A stretch of 64,000 nucleotides of DNA from Thermoanaerobaculia bacterium (GCA_030431255.1 JAUIJL010000006.1:281850-345849); one strand, 5' to 3'. Positions 50,442 to 58,911 are shown, numbered from the stretch's first letter. Numbers and translations: made by a program. Notes: generated by a model from the letters alone, not told the origin.

Positions 50442-50570
50442 CGAGGCCCTGCGAAGGGTTCCGGCTGATCTGCGGCACCCGGCGCGAGTACCTTATCGCT
50501 GCTCCCTTCCGGGCCTGACGAGGTTCGATATCGGCCGGTGCACAGGACCCGAACCCTTCGCGGGGCCTCG
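50442..50570 (-). ncRNA. ffs: Signal recognition particle 4.5S-type RNA
   Basis: On the minus strand the sequence folds into one long hairpin whose ends pair (CGAGGCCCCGCGAAGGGTTC with GAACCCTTCGCAGGGCCTCG, one G-U). It contains the conserved apical SRP domain IV: GTCAGGCCCGGAAGGGAGCA, with the GGAA-type tetraloop and asymmetric AGCA loop. Length is about 129 bases, slightly long for 4.5S RNA. It binds Ffh in co-translational targeting. The tadA-ffs-dnaX arrangement matches that known in Bacillus subtilis. A good promoter lies directly upstream. Confidence 0.93.
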
Positions 50571-50581
50571 GCACGGGGGAG

Positions 50582-50610
50582 ATGCTAGTGGCGTCTCGAA
50601 GATTTGTAAA
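50582..50610 (-). promoter_or_regulatory. Promoter of the SRP RNA gene
   Basis: On the minus strand, TTTACA (-35, 50610-50605) and TAGCAT (-10, 50587-50582) are separated by exactly 17 bases. The predicted start at about 50575 is a few bases before the first paired base of the RNA. Confidence 0.7.
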
Positions 50611-50767
50611 GCTGGAGGTAGTCATTTGTTCCCGTCGAAGATGGGTAACCTGGTGTTTATCCTCGGTCGCCGCGGGATTTGACGAAAATTCGGCAGTGAG
50701 CAGGGTCGGTATTCAGGCTGGATCTCGCAAATATCCTAAAATACTGGCCGAATGACGTTTTTCGTAG

Positions 50768-50796
50768 TTTACCCCGAAGGATCCTTCGGCTAATAT
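50768..50796 (+). promoter_or_regulatory. Candidate tadA promoter with operator-like palindrome in the spacer
   Basis: A perfect 16-base palindrome, CCGAAGGATCCTTCGG (50774-50789), fills the 17-base interval between TTTACC (50768-50773) and TAATAT (50791-50796). It lies about 90 bases before the tadA ATG. A regulator binding there would occlude or reshape the promoter. The hexamers are only 4/6 matches, so promoter assignment is tentative; the palindrome is exact. Confidence 0.45.
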
Positions 50797-50884
50797 AGCG
50801 CGTCCTGGCCGCGGTGGTGTAGTCGAGGCGCGGACGCCCTAGGGTTATACCGAATCCACAGGAGCCGGAAGGACAATCAGCCAA

Positions 50885-51352
50885 ATGGATGATGACCATT
50901 GGATGTCCGAGGCCCTGAAAGAAGCGCAGAAAGCCGAGGCTCTAGGAGACGTACCTGTCGGAGCTGTGGTCGTAAAAGACGACCGAGCATTGGGCAGAGG
51001 ATACAATCGTCGAGAGATCGATGGAGATCCGCTAGCCCACGCGGAGCTCATCGCCCTTCGGCAAGCTTCTGAGACAGTTGAAGGTTGGCGTCTTGACGGT
51101 TGTACCCTGTACGTGACCCTTGAGCCTTGTGCCATGTGCGCGGGGGCATTGGTCAACAGCCGTGTCGATGCGTTAGTCTTCGGCGCTCGAGATCCCAAAG
51201 CTGGTTTTTGCGGCTCCCTGGGGAACCTGGCAACAGACGAACGGTTGAACCACCGGCTGTCGGTCAGGGAAGGCATTCGAAGTGACGAATGCGGGGCGAT
51301 TCTGAAGCGCTTCTTTAAGCAGCTTCGAACAGCTCGAAAAACCGCCGGATGA
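50885..51352 (+). CDS. tadA: tRNA-specific adenosine deaminase
   Basis: 155 residues, standard length. Cytidine-deaminase fold with zinc/catalytic motifs HAE (HAELIALRQ, Glu as proton shuttle) and PCAMC. GVNRRE-like N-terminus (RGYNRREIDGDPLAHAE). It converts A34 to inosine in tRNA-Arg(ACG). It precedes two tRNA-Ser genes. AGCCGGAAGGACAATC before the ATG supplies the ribosome-binding site. Confidence 0.94.
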   Translation: MDDDHWMSEALKEAQKAEALGDVPVGAVVVKDDRALGRGYNRREIDGDPLAHAELIALRQASETVEGWRLDGCTLYVTLEPCAMCAGALVNSRVDALVFGARDPKAGFCGSLGNLATDERLNHRLSVREGIRSDECGAILKRFFKQLRTARKTAG

Positions 51353-51401
51353 AGTGGCGGGGATCTTTGAAAGATTAGGTCTACATAGACCAAGACTCGA
51401 C

Positions 51402-51491
51402 GGAGAGATGACCGAGTGGCTGAAGGTGCACGCCTGGAAAGCGTGTGTAGGGGAAACTCTACCGAGGGTTCGAATCCCTCTCTCTCCGCCA
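51402..51491 (+). tRNA. tRNA-Ser (anticodon GGA)
   Basis: A 90-base class II tRNA with acceptor GGAGAGA/TCTCTCC, discriminator G and encoded CCA. The anticodon stem CACGC/GCGTG carries loop CTGGAAA (anticodon GGA). The long variable arm (GTAGGGGAAACTCTAC) and T-arm GGGTTCGAATCCC are clear. Confidence 0.96.
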
Positions 51492-51620
51492 AATTTTTGA
51501 CCCTATGAGATACCGAGCTGAGCCGCCGAAACAGATGGCGTGAATTCTAGTATCGGCCGGATCTCGTAGTAGCAACGTTGCTCGGTTGGTGATTTCCAGC
51601 CGGCCGAGCTCAAGAGCTTA

Positions 51621-51710
51621 GGAGAGGTGCCGGAGTGGTCGAACGGGGCGGTCTCGAAAACCGTTGATCGTGCAAGCGATCCGTGGGTTCGAATCCCACC
51701 CTCTCCGCCA
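51621..51710 (+). tRNA. tRNA-Ser (anticodon CGA)
   Basis: 90 bases, class II, acceptor GGAGAGG/CCTCTCC with encoded CCA. Anticodon loop CTCGAAA gives CGA. The long variable arm is GTTGATCGTGCAAGCGATC, and the T-arm is GGGTTCGAATCCC. It lies 129 bases after the first tRNA-Ser. No integrase or duplicated 3' end suggests an inserted element here. Confidence 0.96.
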
Positions 51711-51736
51711 ATCGTCCAGACCCAGGGACGGACTAT

Positions 51737-51777
51737 CGGGTAAAGACCCGTTTTCGGGGAAATACGATTTTCCCCGA
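51737..51777 (+). terminator. Tandem hairpins between tRNA-Ser and rpmH
   Basis: CGGGT AAAG ACCCG followed by TTTT (51737-51754) could weakly terminate the tRNA transcript. Immediately after, TCGGGGAAA/TTTCCCCGA (51754-51762 and 51769-51777) forms a 9-bp stem with no T-run, 72 bases before rpmH; this may be a leader hairpin of the rpmH operon. Confidence 0.45.
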
Positions 51778-51849
51778 GCTTGCGTGCATTCGTGAACGCA
51801 TGAGAATCCGTCGAGACATCAGACACAACACTCAAAAAGGTGTATCGCC

Positions 51850-51984
51850 GTGAAGCGTACATTCCAACCGAATAATCGTCGTCGTAAGAAGACCCACGGC
51901 TTCCGGACGCGGATGCAAACCCGCAGCGGTCGGGCTTTGATCTCCCGTCGCCGTCGCAAGGGACGGAAGCGTTTGAGCGCCTGA
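51850..51984 (+). CDS. rpmH: 50S ribosomal protein L34
   Basis: 44 residues starting [19 protein letters not shown] and ending RKRLSA, the complete L34 sequence pattern. The start is GTG 51850, with AAAAAGGTG about 8 bases upstream. It is the first gene of rpmH-rnpA-yidD-yidC-jag, the order conserved near many bacterial origins. Confidence 0.97.
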   Translation: MKRTFQPNNRRRKKTHGFRTRMQTRSGRALISRRRRKGRKRLSA

Positions 51985-51986
51985 TC

Positions 51987-52409
51987 ATGTCCTCGCCTTC
52001 CTCATCGAAGGGTGAGGGGTTGGGTCGTGATCAGAGACTCAGACGAAGTGCCGACTATCTGAGCTGCTACCGACGAGGTCGGAAGCGGCACGGATCGTTG
52101 GCCTCATTGCATTTCTTTCCCAACGAGCTCCAAGAAGCCCGTCTTGGAATCACCGCCAGTCGCAAGGTCGGCAAGGCGGTGATTCGTCATAGGGTCAAAC
52201 GTCGGATAAGAAATATCTTCCGGCGTTGGCCTTCTAGAGGCGAGCTACCGTCGATAGATATCGTGGTTCATCTCAAACCGGCGGCCGGAGCAGCTGATTT
52301 CAAAAGTTTACGGCAAGAGGTCGAAGGCCTCTTGGCGCGTTTAGTCGTGTCCGAAGAAAAAGCTGGCCTTAGCAGATCCGGCTCACGCTCTAAAAAGGCC
52401 ACGAGATGA
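51987..52409 (+). CDS. rnpA: Ribonuclease P protein component
   Basis: 140 residues. The family core is present (LGITASRKVGKAVIRHRVKRR, with the RNR-like IRNIFRR). It is basic throughout and has a Ser/Arg/Lys tail. It assists the RNase P RNA in 5' tRNA maturation. Two bases separate it from rpmH, and its stop overlaps yidD by ATGA. Confidence 0.95.
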   Translation: MSSPSSSKGEGLGRDQRLRRSADYLSCYRRGRKRHGSLASLHFFPNELQEARLGITASRKVGKAVIRHRVKRRIRNIFRRWPSRGELPSIDIVVHLKPAAGAADFKSLRQEVEGLLARLVVSEEKAGLSRSGSRSKKATR

Positions 52410-52612
52410 AGCAGGTGGCCGTCCAAATACTGCTGTCCTATAAACGTTGGTTATCCCCTCTCCTACCCAGATCCTGTCGATTCTCTCCAACTTGCTCGGA
52501 GTACGCTCGATTGGCGATTTTGAAATACGGACTCTGGCGAGGTGTCTGGAAGACCCTGAATAGATTGTTGCGATGTCAGCCGTTCTGCCCGGGGGGCATA
52601 GATATTCCTTAG
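52406..52612 (+). CDS. yidD: Membrane protein insertion efficiency factor YidD
   Basis: 68 residues with the family signature RSCRFSPTCSEYARLAILKYG and GGIDIP at the end. It is a small membrane-associated helper of YidC-mediated insertion. It overlaps rnpA by 4 bases and precedes yidC by 76 bases. Confidence 0.95.
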   Translation: MKQVAVQILLSYKRWLSPLLPRSCRFSPTCSEYARLAILKYGLWRGVWKTLNRLLRCQPFCPGGIDIP

Positions 52613-52688
52613 GCGCGTACCACCAAAGCGTGCGCGGGACGACCTTGCGATATCGCAGCTTTAGAGATACTTAGAAAGGAACGAGTCT

Positions 52689-54452
52689 GTGGAAACTCGC
52701 CGACTGATGCTCGCCGCTGTTCTATCGGTGTTGATACTAGTGGTCTGGCAGTCGATGTTTCCGAACCCCCCTGTGCGACACCCCGATCAGGAGCCGACAG
52801 AGCTTCTGGAGGGAGCGGGCGGAAACACATCTGATACCCAGTCGAGCTCGACCGATCCATCCGGGGCTTCGGAACCATCCGGCATGGATGTGACCGACGT
52901 GGAATCCGACGGCGAGCCGGATGAGCCGGTTGAGGAAGCGGAGCCGGAGGCTCCTATTGAGCTCATTCAAGCCGCCGAAGAAGAAACCGTCGAGATTGAG
53001 ACCTCGAGAGCCAGAGCGGTCTTCTCCAACAAAGGAGCTGTGCTGCTGTCCTACCGCCTGAAGTCCCATGCAGCTTCGGAGGGTGGTGAGCTGGATCTGG
53101 TGAGACACCGTGGAACCGACCTCAGCCCATTTGGGATCGTGTCGGGACAAGGAGGGTCCTCTTTAAATTCCTCGCTCTTCGTATGGAAAAAGAAGGACCT
53201 TCCCGAAGGTGGCGCGGAGCTCCGATTCGAGCACAGCAGCGAAAATGGAATCGCCGAGAAGGTCTTCACTTGGGACGACTCCGGGTTTATGACTGTGAGA
53301 ATCCGAGTAGAGGGTACGCCGAATTGGGGAGTGCTGCTCGGTCCGGGTTTGAACAACGAAAGCGGAAAGGCGACCTATGGTCAGACCGTCGACAAAGTCG
53401 CCGGCTATAAACGCGGTGGCGAGCTCGAGGTCATCCGGGCGGACAAACAAGAAGACTCGACTTTCCTTTCAGCCAGATCTTTGGATTGGGTAACCCTGGA
53501 GGACAACTTCTTCTTGGTGGCCTCTATGCCGGTTTCTGGGGTTGCCGAAATCGAAGTCAGGCCGGTTTATCAGCGAGACGAGCTGAGAGACGGAAAGTCG
53601 CGGTTTCTTCCGATCGACACCAGCAGCCAAGAAGACGATCTCTCCAAAGAGCTACTGCTGATCGTTGGTGCCGAGGGTCGAGATCTCGAGATGGTGAGCT
53701 ACTTCGGAGCCAAGCAATACAGCTATCTTTCCGATAAGCCGTTCGGTTTGGAGAAGACGATTCGATGGGGAGCTTATCTCGGCGTCCTTGCGAAACCGCT
53801 CTATCTCGCCTTGGAATGGATTCACTCGAATATGGCCGTCAACTATGGTGTGGCCATTATGTTGGTGACCTTATTGCTGCGGCTGCTCTTTTTCCCTCTG
53901 ACCCATAAGAGCCAAGAATCCATGGGTAAGATGCAGGAGCTCAATCCCAAGGTTCAAGCTGTTCGCAATAAGTTCAGAAATAAGCTCAAGGACAAGCAGG
54001 GACGGCCGAACGTCGAAGCCCAGAAGCAAATGAATGAAGAGGTCATGGCGATCTACCGGAACGCCGGTGTGAATCCTGCCAGCGGCTGTTTGCCGATGCT
54101 TCTTCAGATGCCGGTATTCTTCGCCTTCTTCAGATTGCTGACCACTGCCGTAGAGCTTCGGGGAGCGGCATGGATACTCTGGATTCAGGATCTTTCTCAG
54201 CCGGATCCTTATTATCTGTTGCCGCTGTTAATGGGTGCGACGAGTTTGGGCATGCAGAAGATGATGCCTTCATCGCCGGATCCGATGCAGAAACGCATCA
54301 TGCAGATGATGCCCATCATGTTCACATTCTTCGCTTTTGCATTTCCTAGTGGATTGGTACTGTATTGGCTAACGAACAACATATTGACCATGGCGCAGCA
54401 ACTCTTGATTAACAAGATGAAAGCCCGAAAAGCTGCAGCAACAGCAGAGTGA
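52689..54452 (+). CDS. yidC: Membrane protein insertase YidC
   Basis: 587 residues, the Gram-negative form. TM1 is at about 5-22 (LMLAAVLSVLILVVWQSMF), followed by a long acidic, Ser/Pro-rich linker and the periplasmic beta-supersandwich domain (~75-330). The conserved C-terminal five-helix insertase core is about 370-580 (MAVNYGVAIMLVTLLLRLLFFPL; ASGCLPMLLQMPVFFAFF). GTG start 52689 with AAAGGAACG upstream. It inserts and folds inner-membrane proteins with or without SecYEG. Confidence 0.96.
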   Translation: METRRLMLAAVLSVLILVVWQSMFPNPPVRHPDQEPTELLEGAGGNTSDTQSSSTDPSGASEPSGMDVTDVESDGEPDEPVEEAEPEAPIELIQAAEEETVEIETSRARAVFSNKGAVLLSYRLKSHAASEGGELDLVRHRGTDLSPFGIVSGQGGSSLNSSLFVWKKKDLPEGGAELRFEHSSENGIAEKVFTWDDSGFMTVRIRVEGTPNWGVLLGPGLNNESGKATYGQTVDKVAGYKRGGELEVIRADKQEDSTFLSARSLDWVTLEDNFFLVASMPVSGVAEIEVRPVYQRDELRDGKSRFLPIDTSSQEDDLSKELLLIVGAEGRDLEMVSYFGAKQYSYLSDKPFGLEKTIRWGAYLGVLAKPLYLALEWIHSNMAVNYGVAIMLVTLLLRLLFFPLTHKSQESMGKMQELNPKVQAVRNKFRNKLKDKQGRPNVEAQKQMNEEVMAIYRNAGVNPASGCLPMLLQMPVFFAFFRLLTTAVELRGAAWILWIQDLSQPDPYYLLPLLMGATSLGMQKMMPSSPDPMQKRIMQMMPIMFTFFAFAFPSGLVLYWLTNNILTMAQQLLINKMKARKAAATAE

Positions 54453-54557
54453 CCCGATCGATCCCCGCACCGATAGAAGACATCACAGGGTGCGGATCGG
54501 AACAGACTTTCTAGCTCAATCTGAGATTTTCGAATCGAAGGCATTGCGGAGGCCGTT

Positions 54558-55955
54558 ATGCAAAGACAATTTTTTTCCGGCAATTCGATAGAGCAGGCTG
54601 TGATGGCCGCTGCTCGGCATTACAAAGTGGAACCTGAGAAGCTGGCGTACAAGCTCAGGGAGAAGAAACACGGATTCCTGAATGTGCGCAAACGAATCGT
54701 GATCGTCGTCGATCCAGATGCTCCTGCTCTCACAGATGAGCAGATCGCGGCCCAAAAGGCGGAAGCCCAACCGACGCCTCCGGCGAAGGATGAGAGGGCT
54801 TCTCGAAGCCGAGGTCGCAAGCCGAGGGAGGAAAGCTCCAAAGAGCCACAGGAGGCAGAAGAAGATATCTATCCCGATGATGTCGATGAAGATGAATCCG
54901 ATGAGGATCACGACTCGGAGTCTCGTCGGACTGAAAGATCGGGTCGGGGAAGGTCGAAAGATCGAGATGACCGCGGTCGAGGTGGTCGCCGAGGTCAGGA
55001 CCATCGTCATTCGTTCGATCGAGGTGAAGAAGACCGAGATGAAGACGGCCAGGAGGAAGACGGCCGGGACGAATACGATCGAGATGAAGACGACCAGGAC
55101 GACGAAGATCGCGGAAACCGTGGAGATCGAAGAAGGGATCACCGAGGAAGAGACAGTCGGCGAGATCAGGATAGTCGTGACCAAAATAGTCGGGACAGTC
55201 GCGGCAAAGGCGGCCGTGGTCGAGGCGGCCGTGATCAAGGCAGCCGAAATCAAGGCGGTCGAAATCAACGATCTCAGGGTGGCCGCGACCAAGGTCGTCA
55301 CGATCACGGCCACCGCGAGAAAAGCTCGAGCTCTGATCGCGATCAGAGGAGTGGACGCTCGTCGAGAGGTCGGGGTCGGAAGGACTCCAGGCGGGATAAG
55401 CGGAGGCCCGTGGAGATCAATGAATTCGAGTGGTTGGGAGTCGACTGGGACGAAACCGAAATCAAGGATGAGGTGGAACGGGATCTTGCGGCCTATGAGC
55501 TCGCCCTTGAGCAGGTGTTGGACGTCATGGATCTCGACATTGAATACTCTCTCGAGAGCGGCGAGGTCATGGAGTTGGATTTCGAAGGAGAAGACAGCGA
55601 AGTCTTGCTTGAGGACGATGGACGGGTTCTCAAGGCAATTGAGCACATTCTGCCCAGAATGGTGAGAAGCCTGGTCGACAAGTCCATTCCATGTAACGCG
55701 GATTGTGAGGGATTCCGCGCGAGTCATGAAAAACGACTTGAAGACATGGCCCACGATGCAGCAGAGACCGCGGTGGAAACCGGTCGGAAGAAGCTTCTCC
55801 CCCCGATGAATCCTGCAGATCGTCGAATCGTGCATCTCGCTTTGGTGGATCGAGAGGATGTAGAAACGGTCAGCGAGGGGCATGGATTCATGAAGAGGGT
55901 CAAAGTCCTGCCGGTGGATGATCCTGAAATGGACGACGATGACTATGACGATTGA
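54558..55955 (+). CDS. jag: RNA-binding protein KhpB/Jag with very long charged linker
   Basis: 465 residues, about twice the usual length. The Jag_N domain is at 1-52 (EQAVMAAARHYKVEPEKL). A low-complexity linker at about 78-283 is dominated by Arg, Asp, Glu, Gly, Ser and Gln (RGD/GGR/DRDED runs). A type II KH domain lies at about 305-385 and R3H at about 385-460 (MNPADRRIVHLAL). The KH loop reads LLEDDGRVL rather than the GxxG usual for RNA binding, so it may be weakened. It probably binds RNA and influences envelope growth, as KhpB does elsewhere. Follows yidC by 105 bases. Confidence 0.9.
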   Translation: MQRQFFSGNSIEQAVMAAARHYKVEPEKLAYKLREKKHGFLNVRKRIVIVVDPDAPALTDEQIAAQKAEAQPTPPAKDERASRSRGRKPREESSKEPQEAEEDIYPDDVDEDESDEDHDSESRRTERSGRGRSKDRDDRGRGGRRGQDHRHSFDRGEEDRDEDGQEEDGRDEYDRDEDDQDDEDRGNRGDRRRDHRGRDSRRDQDSRDQNSRDSRGKGGRGRGGRDQGSRNQGGRNQRSQGGRDQGRHDHGHREKSSSSDRDQRSGRSSRGRGRKDSRRDKRRPVEINEFEWLGVDWDETEIKDEVERDLAAYELALEQVLDVMDLDIEYSLESGEVMELDFEGEDSEVLLEDDGRVLKAIEHILPRMVRSLVDKSIPCNADCEGFRASHEKRLEDMAHDAAETAVETGRKKLLPPMNPADRRIVHLALVDREDVETVSEGHGFMKRVKVLPVDDPEMDDDDYDD

Positions 55956-55973
55956 TGTAATGGATGGGGGTAA

Positions 55974-55999
55974 TGATCGGCCGTGATGATCGGCCGTGA
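55974..55999. repeat. 13-bp direct tandem repeat
   Basis: TGATCGGCCGTGA occurs twice back to back just after the jag stop; each copy contains the palindrome CGGCCG. Related words (GATGATCAGCC) follow at 56023. Function unknown. Confidence 0.85.
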
Positions 56000-56053
56000 T
56001 GGCCAACATCGAAGATTGAGTCCGATGATCAGCCTTGATGATGGGAAAATTTG

Positions 56054-56078
56054 AAAGCCGCCTACGGGCGGCTTTTTT
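56054..56078 (+). terminator. Intrinsic terminator after jag
   Basis: A 9-bp stem, AAAGCCGCC / GGCGGCTTT, with loop TACG and a run of six Ts at 56073-56078. It ends the rpmH-jag transcription unit. Confidence 0.9.
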
Positions 56079-56374
56079 ATAACCACTTGATGACCCGAGG
56101 TCCTAAGGTCTATTTGCGGATTTGGAGAGTCTCGTGTGGATGACTTTTTCGAGTTTGGTTCCAAAAATACGGATATTTTTATGTAGGCTTCTGTACCTGA
56201 AGTCATCCACTGAAGTGATTCTCTGAAGCCGTCCACCCACGAAATCGTCCTTTGAGTTGTTGGTCGGACCAATGACTGATACGCAGTCCAAGTGGATCTT
56301 GGAGCCAAGAGAATCATGGAATCAAGGGAATCATCCAAGGAAAAAGGTTGGAAACGGATGAACAGTTGATCATC

Positions 56375-56390
56375 TGTTTCACGTGAAACA
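56375..56390. other. parS centromere site
   Basis: TGTTTCACGTGAAACA is a perfect 16-base palindrome identical to the bacterial parS consensus bound by ParB. It lies 7 bases before the rsmG start and about 0.7 kb before parA. ParB loaded here would spread over the parAB region and recruit SMC to the origin. Confidence 0.95.
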
Positions 56391-56396
56391 TGAAAC

Positions 56397-57059
56397 ATGG
56401 GAAGCAAGATATCTAGACTGACGAGACTCCGTTTCGAAGAAGAGCTGAGCCTGTTGATGATCGAGAGCACATCGTCGTTCAAGAATGTGTTGAGCTCCGA
56501 GACATTGGATGCCCTATGGGTTCACTATTCTGAGCTCTGCAGGTGGAACCAACGATTGTCGCTAATTGGACCAGGAACTGGATCTGAGGTGGTTCGACGA
56601 CATTATTGGGAATCCCTAGAAGGTCTTGAATTCCTGGAATCTTCAGATCGGCAACTGATGGATGTTGGAAGTGGAGGAGGATTTCCCGGTTGGGTGATTT
56701 CAGCTGCCTGCCCTTGGTTGGAGGTAACTTTGGTAGAGCCTCGAGAGAAGAAATGGGTCTTTCTCCAAGCTGCGATCCGAAAAGCGGGTTTGTTGTCCTC
56801 GAAGGCCCTGAATGCTAGAGTCGAAATTCCTCTTTCGCGTTCTCTGGAGCTTCCTGAGACCCTTGATGTTGTTACCTCCAGAGCCTTGGCCATTCCAGCG
56901 GGAACCCTACAAAAAATAGGGGACCATGCGCCCCGAGCACGTTTTCTTTTCTGGATAGGAAGAGAAGAGATTGATCTGCCTGAAGGGTTCGGGATCACCC
57001 GTGAGAAGCATCTACCGGGAAGCGATCATCGTCGTGTCGTAGAAGTCAAAAGGGTCTGA
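56397..57059 (+). CDS. rsmG: 16S rRNA (guanine527-N7)-methyltransferase
   Basis: 220 residues. SAM-binding motif LMDVGSGGGFPGWV at ~87-100, preceded by WNQRLSLIGPG, the family's conserved N-terminal pattern; LEVTLVEPREKKWVFLQAA follows. It methylates G527 of 16S rRNA. No Shine-Dalgarno is visible before ATG 56397, because parS occupies that position, so translation or the exact start may be unusual; an in-frame later Met (MIESTSS) is an alternative. The gene is more AT-rich than the genes left of dnaA. Confidence 0.93.
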   Translation: MGSKISRLTRLRFEEELSLLMIESTSSFKNVLSSETLDALWVHYSELCRWNQRLSLIGPGTGSEVVRRHYWESLEGLEFLESSDRQLMDVGSGGGFPGWVISAACPWLEVTLVEPREKKWVFLQAAIRKAGLLSSKALNARVEIPLSRSLELPETLDVVTSRALAIPAGTLQKIGDHAPRARFLFWIGREEIDLPEGFGITREKHLPGSDHRRVVEVKRV

Positions 57060-57130
57060 GATTGCTGAATTCCGATATCGCGAATTCGGATGCGAAGAAC
57101 TAGATTTTCAGAATCAGGAGCTCGATAGAG

Positions 57131-57889
57131 ATGGCTACATTCGTCGCAGTAGCGAATCAAAAAGGAGGGGTGGCCAAGACCACCACCTCCATAAATATCT
57201 CCGCTTCCCTGGGAGCCTTAGAAAAGAAGGTGCTGCTTGTGGATTGTGATCCACAGGGCAATGCGACGCGGGGGTTGGGATTAACCGCAGAGAGCCCACA
57301 TCTTTACGATCTTCTGTCCGGTGAATGCTCGTTGGCGGAGGCCGTGCGTCCCACGGAGTTTGCCGGGCTCAGCATGTTGCCGGCCGATCGCGAATTGGTT
57401 GGAGTAGAGGTTGAGCTCGTCAACGTAGAGGGTTGGGAATATAAGTTGAGAGAGGCCATCAGAGAGGGTGCCTCAAACTATGACTACGTCTTTCTCGATT
57501 GCCCTCCATCCCTCGGCCACTTGACGGTAAATGCTTTGGTGGCTGCGGATCAAATCTTGGTTCCTCTACAGGCGGAGTACTTTGCGCTTGAGGGTGTGAG
57601 CGAACTGGTAGCAACCATTCGCAGGGTTCAGAGCAGACTCAATCCAGACTTGCAGATTGGCGGAATTCTGCTGACCATGGTGGACGACCGAACGAATCTT
57701 TCCCAAGATGTAGCCACAGAGGTGAAAAGCTTCTTTGGGGATAAGGTGCTGGAAACCAAAATTCCGCGCAATATTCGATTGGCTGAAGCACCGAGTCATG
57801 GTCTGCCGATTCTTCAATATGACATCAAGAGCCGGGGTGCTCAGGCCTATTTATCCGCTGCCAGAGAGCTTCTTCAGATGAATCTCTAG
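57131..57889 (+). CDS. parA: Chromosome partitioning ATPase ParA/Soj
   Basis: 252 residues. Deviant Walker A NQKGGVAKTTTS at ~9-20 with the signature Lys, DCDPQGNATRGLGL, Walker B YVFLDCPPSLG. Short chromosomal (Soj-type) form without an N-terminal repressor domain. It forms DNA-bound ATP dimers that move ParB-parS complexes. Separated from parB by 128 bases with no gene, so parB may have its own signals. Confidence 0.96.
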   Translation: MATFVAVANQKGGVAKTTTSINISASLGALEKKVLLVDCDPQGNATRGLGLTAESPHLYDLLSGECSLAEAVRPTEFAGLSMLPADRELVGVEVELVNVEGWEYKLREAIREGASNYDYVFLDCPPSLGHLTVNALVAADQILVPLQAEYFALEGVSELVATIRRVQSRLNPDLQIGGILLTMVDDRTNLSQDVATEVKSFFGDKVLETKIPRNIRLAEAPSHGLPILQYDIKSRGAQAYLSAARELLQMNL

Positions 57890-58017
57890 GCGCCAAGGCG
57901 GTGAAAGCTCTTGGATCAGAGAACTCTGAAGAATCAATTCGATGGAACCACGGTTGAGTTGAAGCAGTTGAATCAAAGTAGTCGAATCATAGTTAACGGA
58001 TAGTTGAAGTTGAAAAT

Positions 58018-58911
58018 ATGAGCGCAAAACGAAGGGGATTGGGTAGAGGTCTAGATGCTCTCCTGGGCACAGAGCCGACCCAACCAAAAGCCGGCAATGA
58101 CGGCGCGGATCAAAGTGCAGGTGTCAAGGAGGTACTGGTTGAAAAACTAGAACCCAATCGCTTTCAGCCGCGATCACACTTTGACGAGTCCGGACTGGAG
58201 GATCTCGCCGAGTCGATCAAGGCCCAAGGGGTGGTGCAACCCATTGTTGTGACACCGAAGGGAGAGGATCACTACACGATTATCGCCGGCGAAAGGAGAT
58301 GGCGGGCTTCACAGAAAGCAGGCCTCAAGCTGGTACCGGTGGTGGTTCGTGAGGTTAATGACGATCAGCAGCTCCTGGAAATGGCTCTGGTTGAGAACAT
58401 TCAGCGTGCTGACCTCAATCCGGTGGAAGAAGCAGAGGCTTATCGTACTCTCGGTGAGAGCTTCGAGCTGTCCCAGGAAGAAATCGCCAAGCGCGTGGGA
58501 AAAGGCAGAACGACCATCACGAACTTCCTTCGGCTGTTGCGCCTACCTCAAGAAGTCCAAGATCTGATGCGAGAGGGACGGCTGACAGCGGGTCAAGCTC
58601 GACCGCTTCTGTCCTTTGGCGATACCCGCAAACAGGTCGAGCTGGCCGAACGCGCAGTGCTCGAAGGATTGACCGCCAGAGATCTCGAGAAGTTGGCGGC
58701 GGAGCCTCGGGAGTCGGCGAAAAAAGACGACACCAAGAAGGCGCCTGAGCAAGATGTCCACACTCGAGAAGCCGTTGACAAGCTGACCCATGTTCTGCAG
58801 ACCAAGGTGGAAATCCAGCGCAAGAAGAAAGGTGGTACCGTGCGCATCCACTTTCATTCTGAAGAGGAGCTCATTCGACTGTATGACCGTCTAACCGGTG
58901 AGGATTCCTGA
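58018..58911 (+). CDS. parB: Chromosome partitioning protein ParB (CTPase)
   Basis: 297 residues. N-terminal ParB/Srx domain with the CTP-binding box IIAGERRWRASQKAGL and the LVENIQRADLNPVEEAEAY segment. Helix-turn-helix SQEEIAKRVGKGRTTITNFLRLLRLP recognises parS. A Lys-rich linker leads to the C-terminal dimerisation domain. Its target parS lies at 56375. The TGA overlaps the ATG of the bactofilin gene (TGATG). Confidence 0.96.
   Translation: MSAKRRGLGRGLDALLGTEPTQPKAGNDGADQSAGVKEVLVEKLEPNRFQPRSHFDESGLEDLAESIKAQGVVQPIVVTPKGEDHYTIIAGERRWRASQKAGLKLVPVVVREVNDDQQLLEMALVENIQRADLNPVEEAEAYRTLGESFELSQEEIAKRVGKGRTTITNFLRLLRLPQEVQDLMREGRLTAGQARPLLSFGDTRKQVELAERAVLEGLTARDLEKLAAEPRESAKKDDTKKAPEQDVHTREAVDKLTHVLQTKVEIQRKKKGGTVRIHFHSEEELIRLYDRLTGEDS

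Larger units (their letters stand above)
55956..56396. other. Intergenic region jag / rsmG
   Basis: 441 bases, visibly more AT-rich than the flanks, with no supportable gene. It holds the 13-bp tandem repeat at 55974, the jag terminator at 56054, and parS at 56375. Short words (GTCCACC.., GAATCATGGAATCAAGGGAATCATCC near 56310-56335, as separate short repeats of GGAATCA) recur without clear function. Confidence 0.6.

Noticed and set aside
51402-51710. tRNA-Ser pair as an integration site for a mobile element
   Set aside because: No integrase, direct repeat of the tRNA 3' end, or foreign-looking gene block is adjacent; conserved origin-region genes follow directly.
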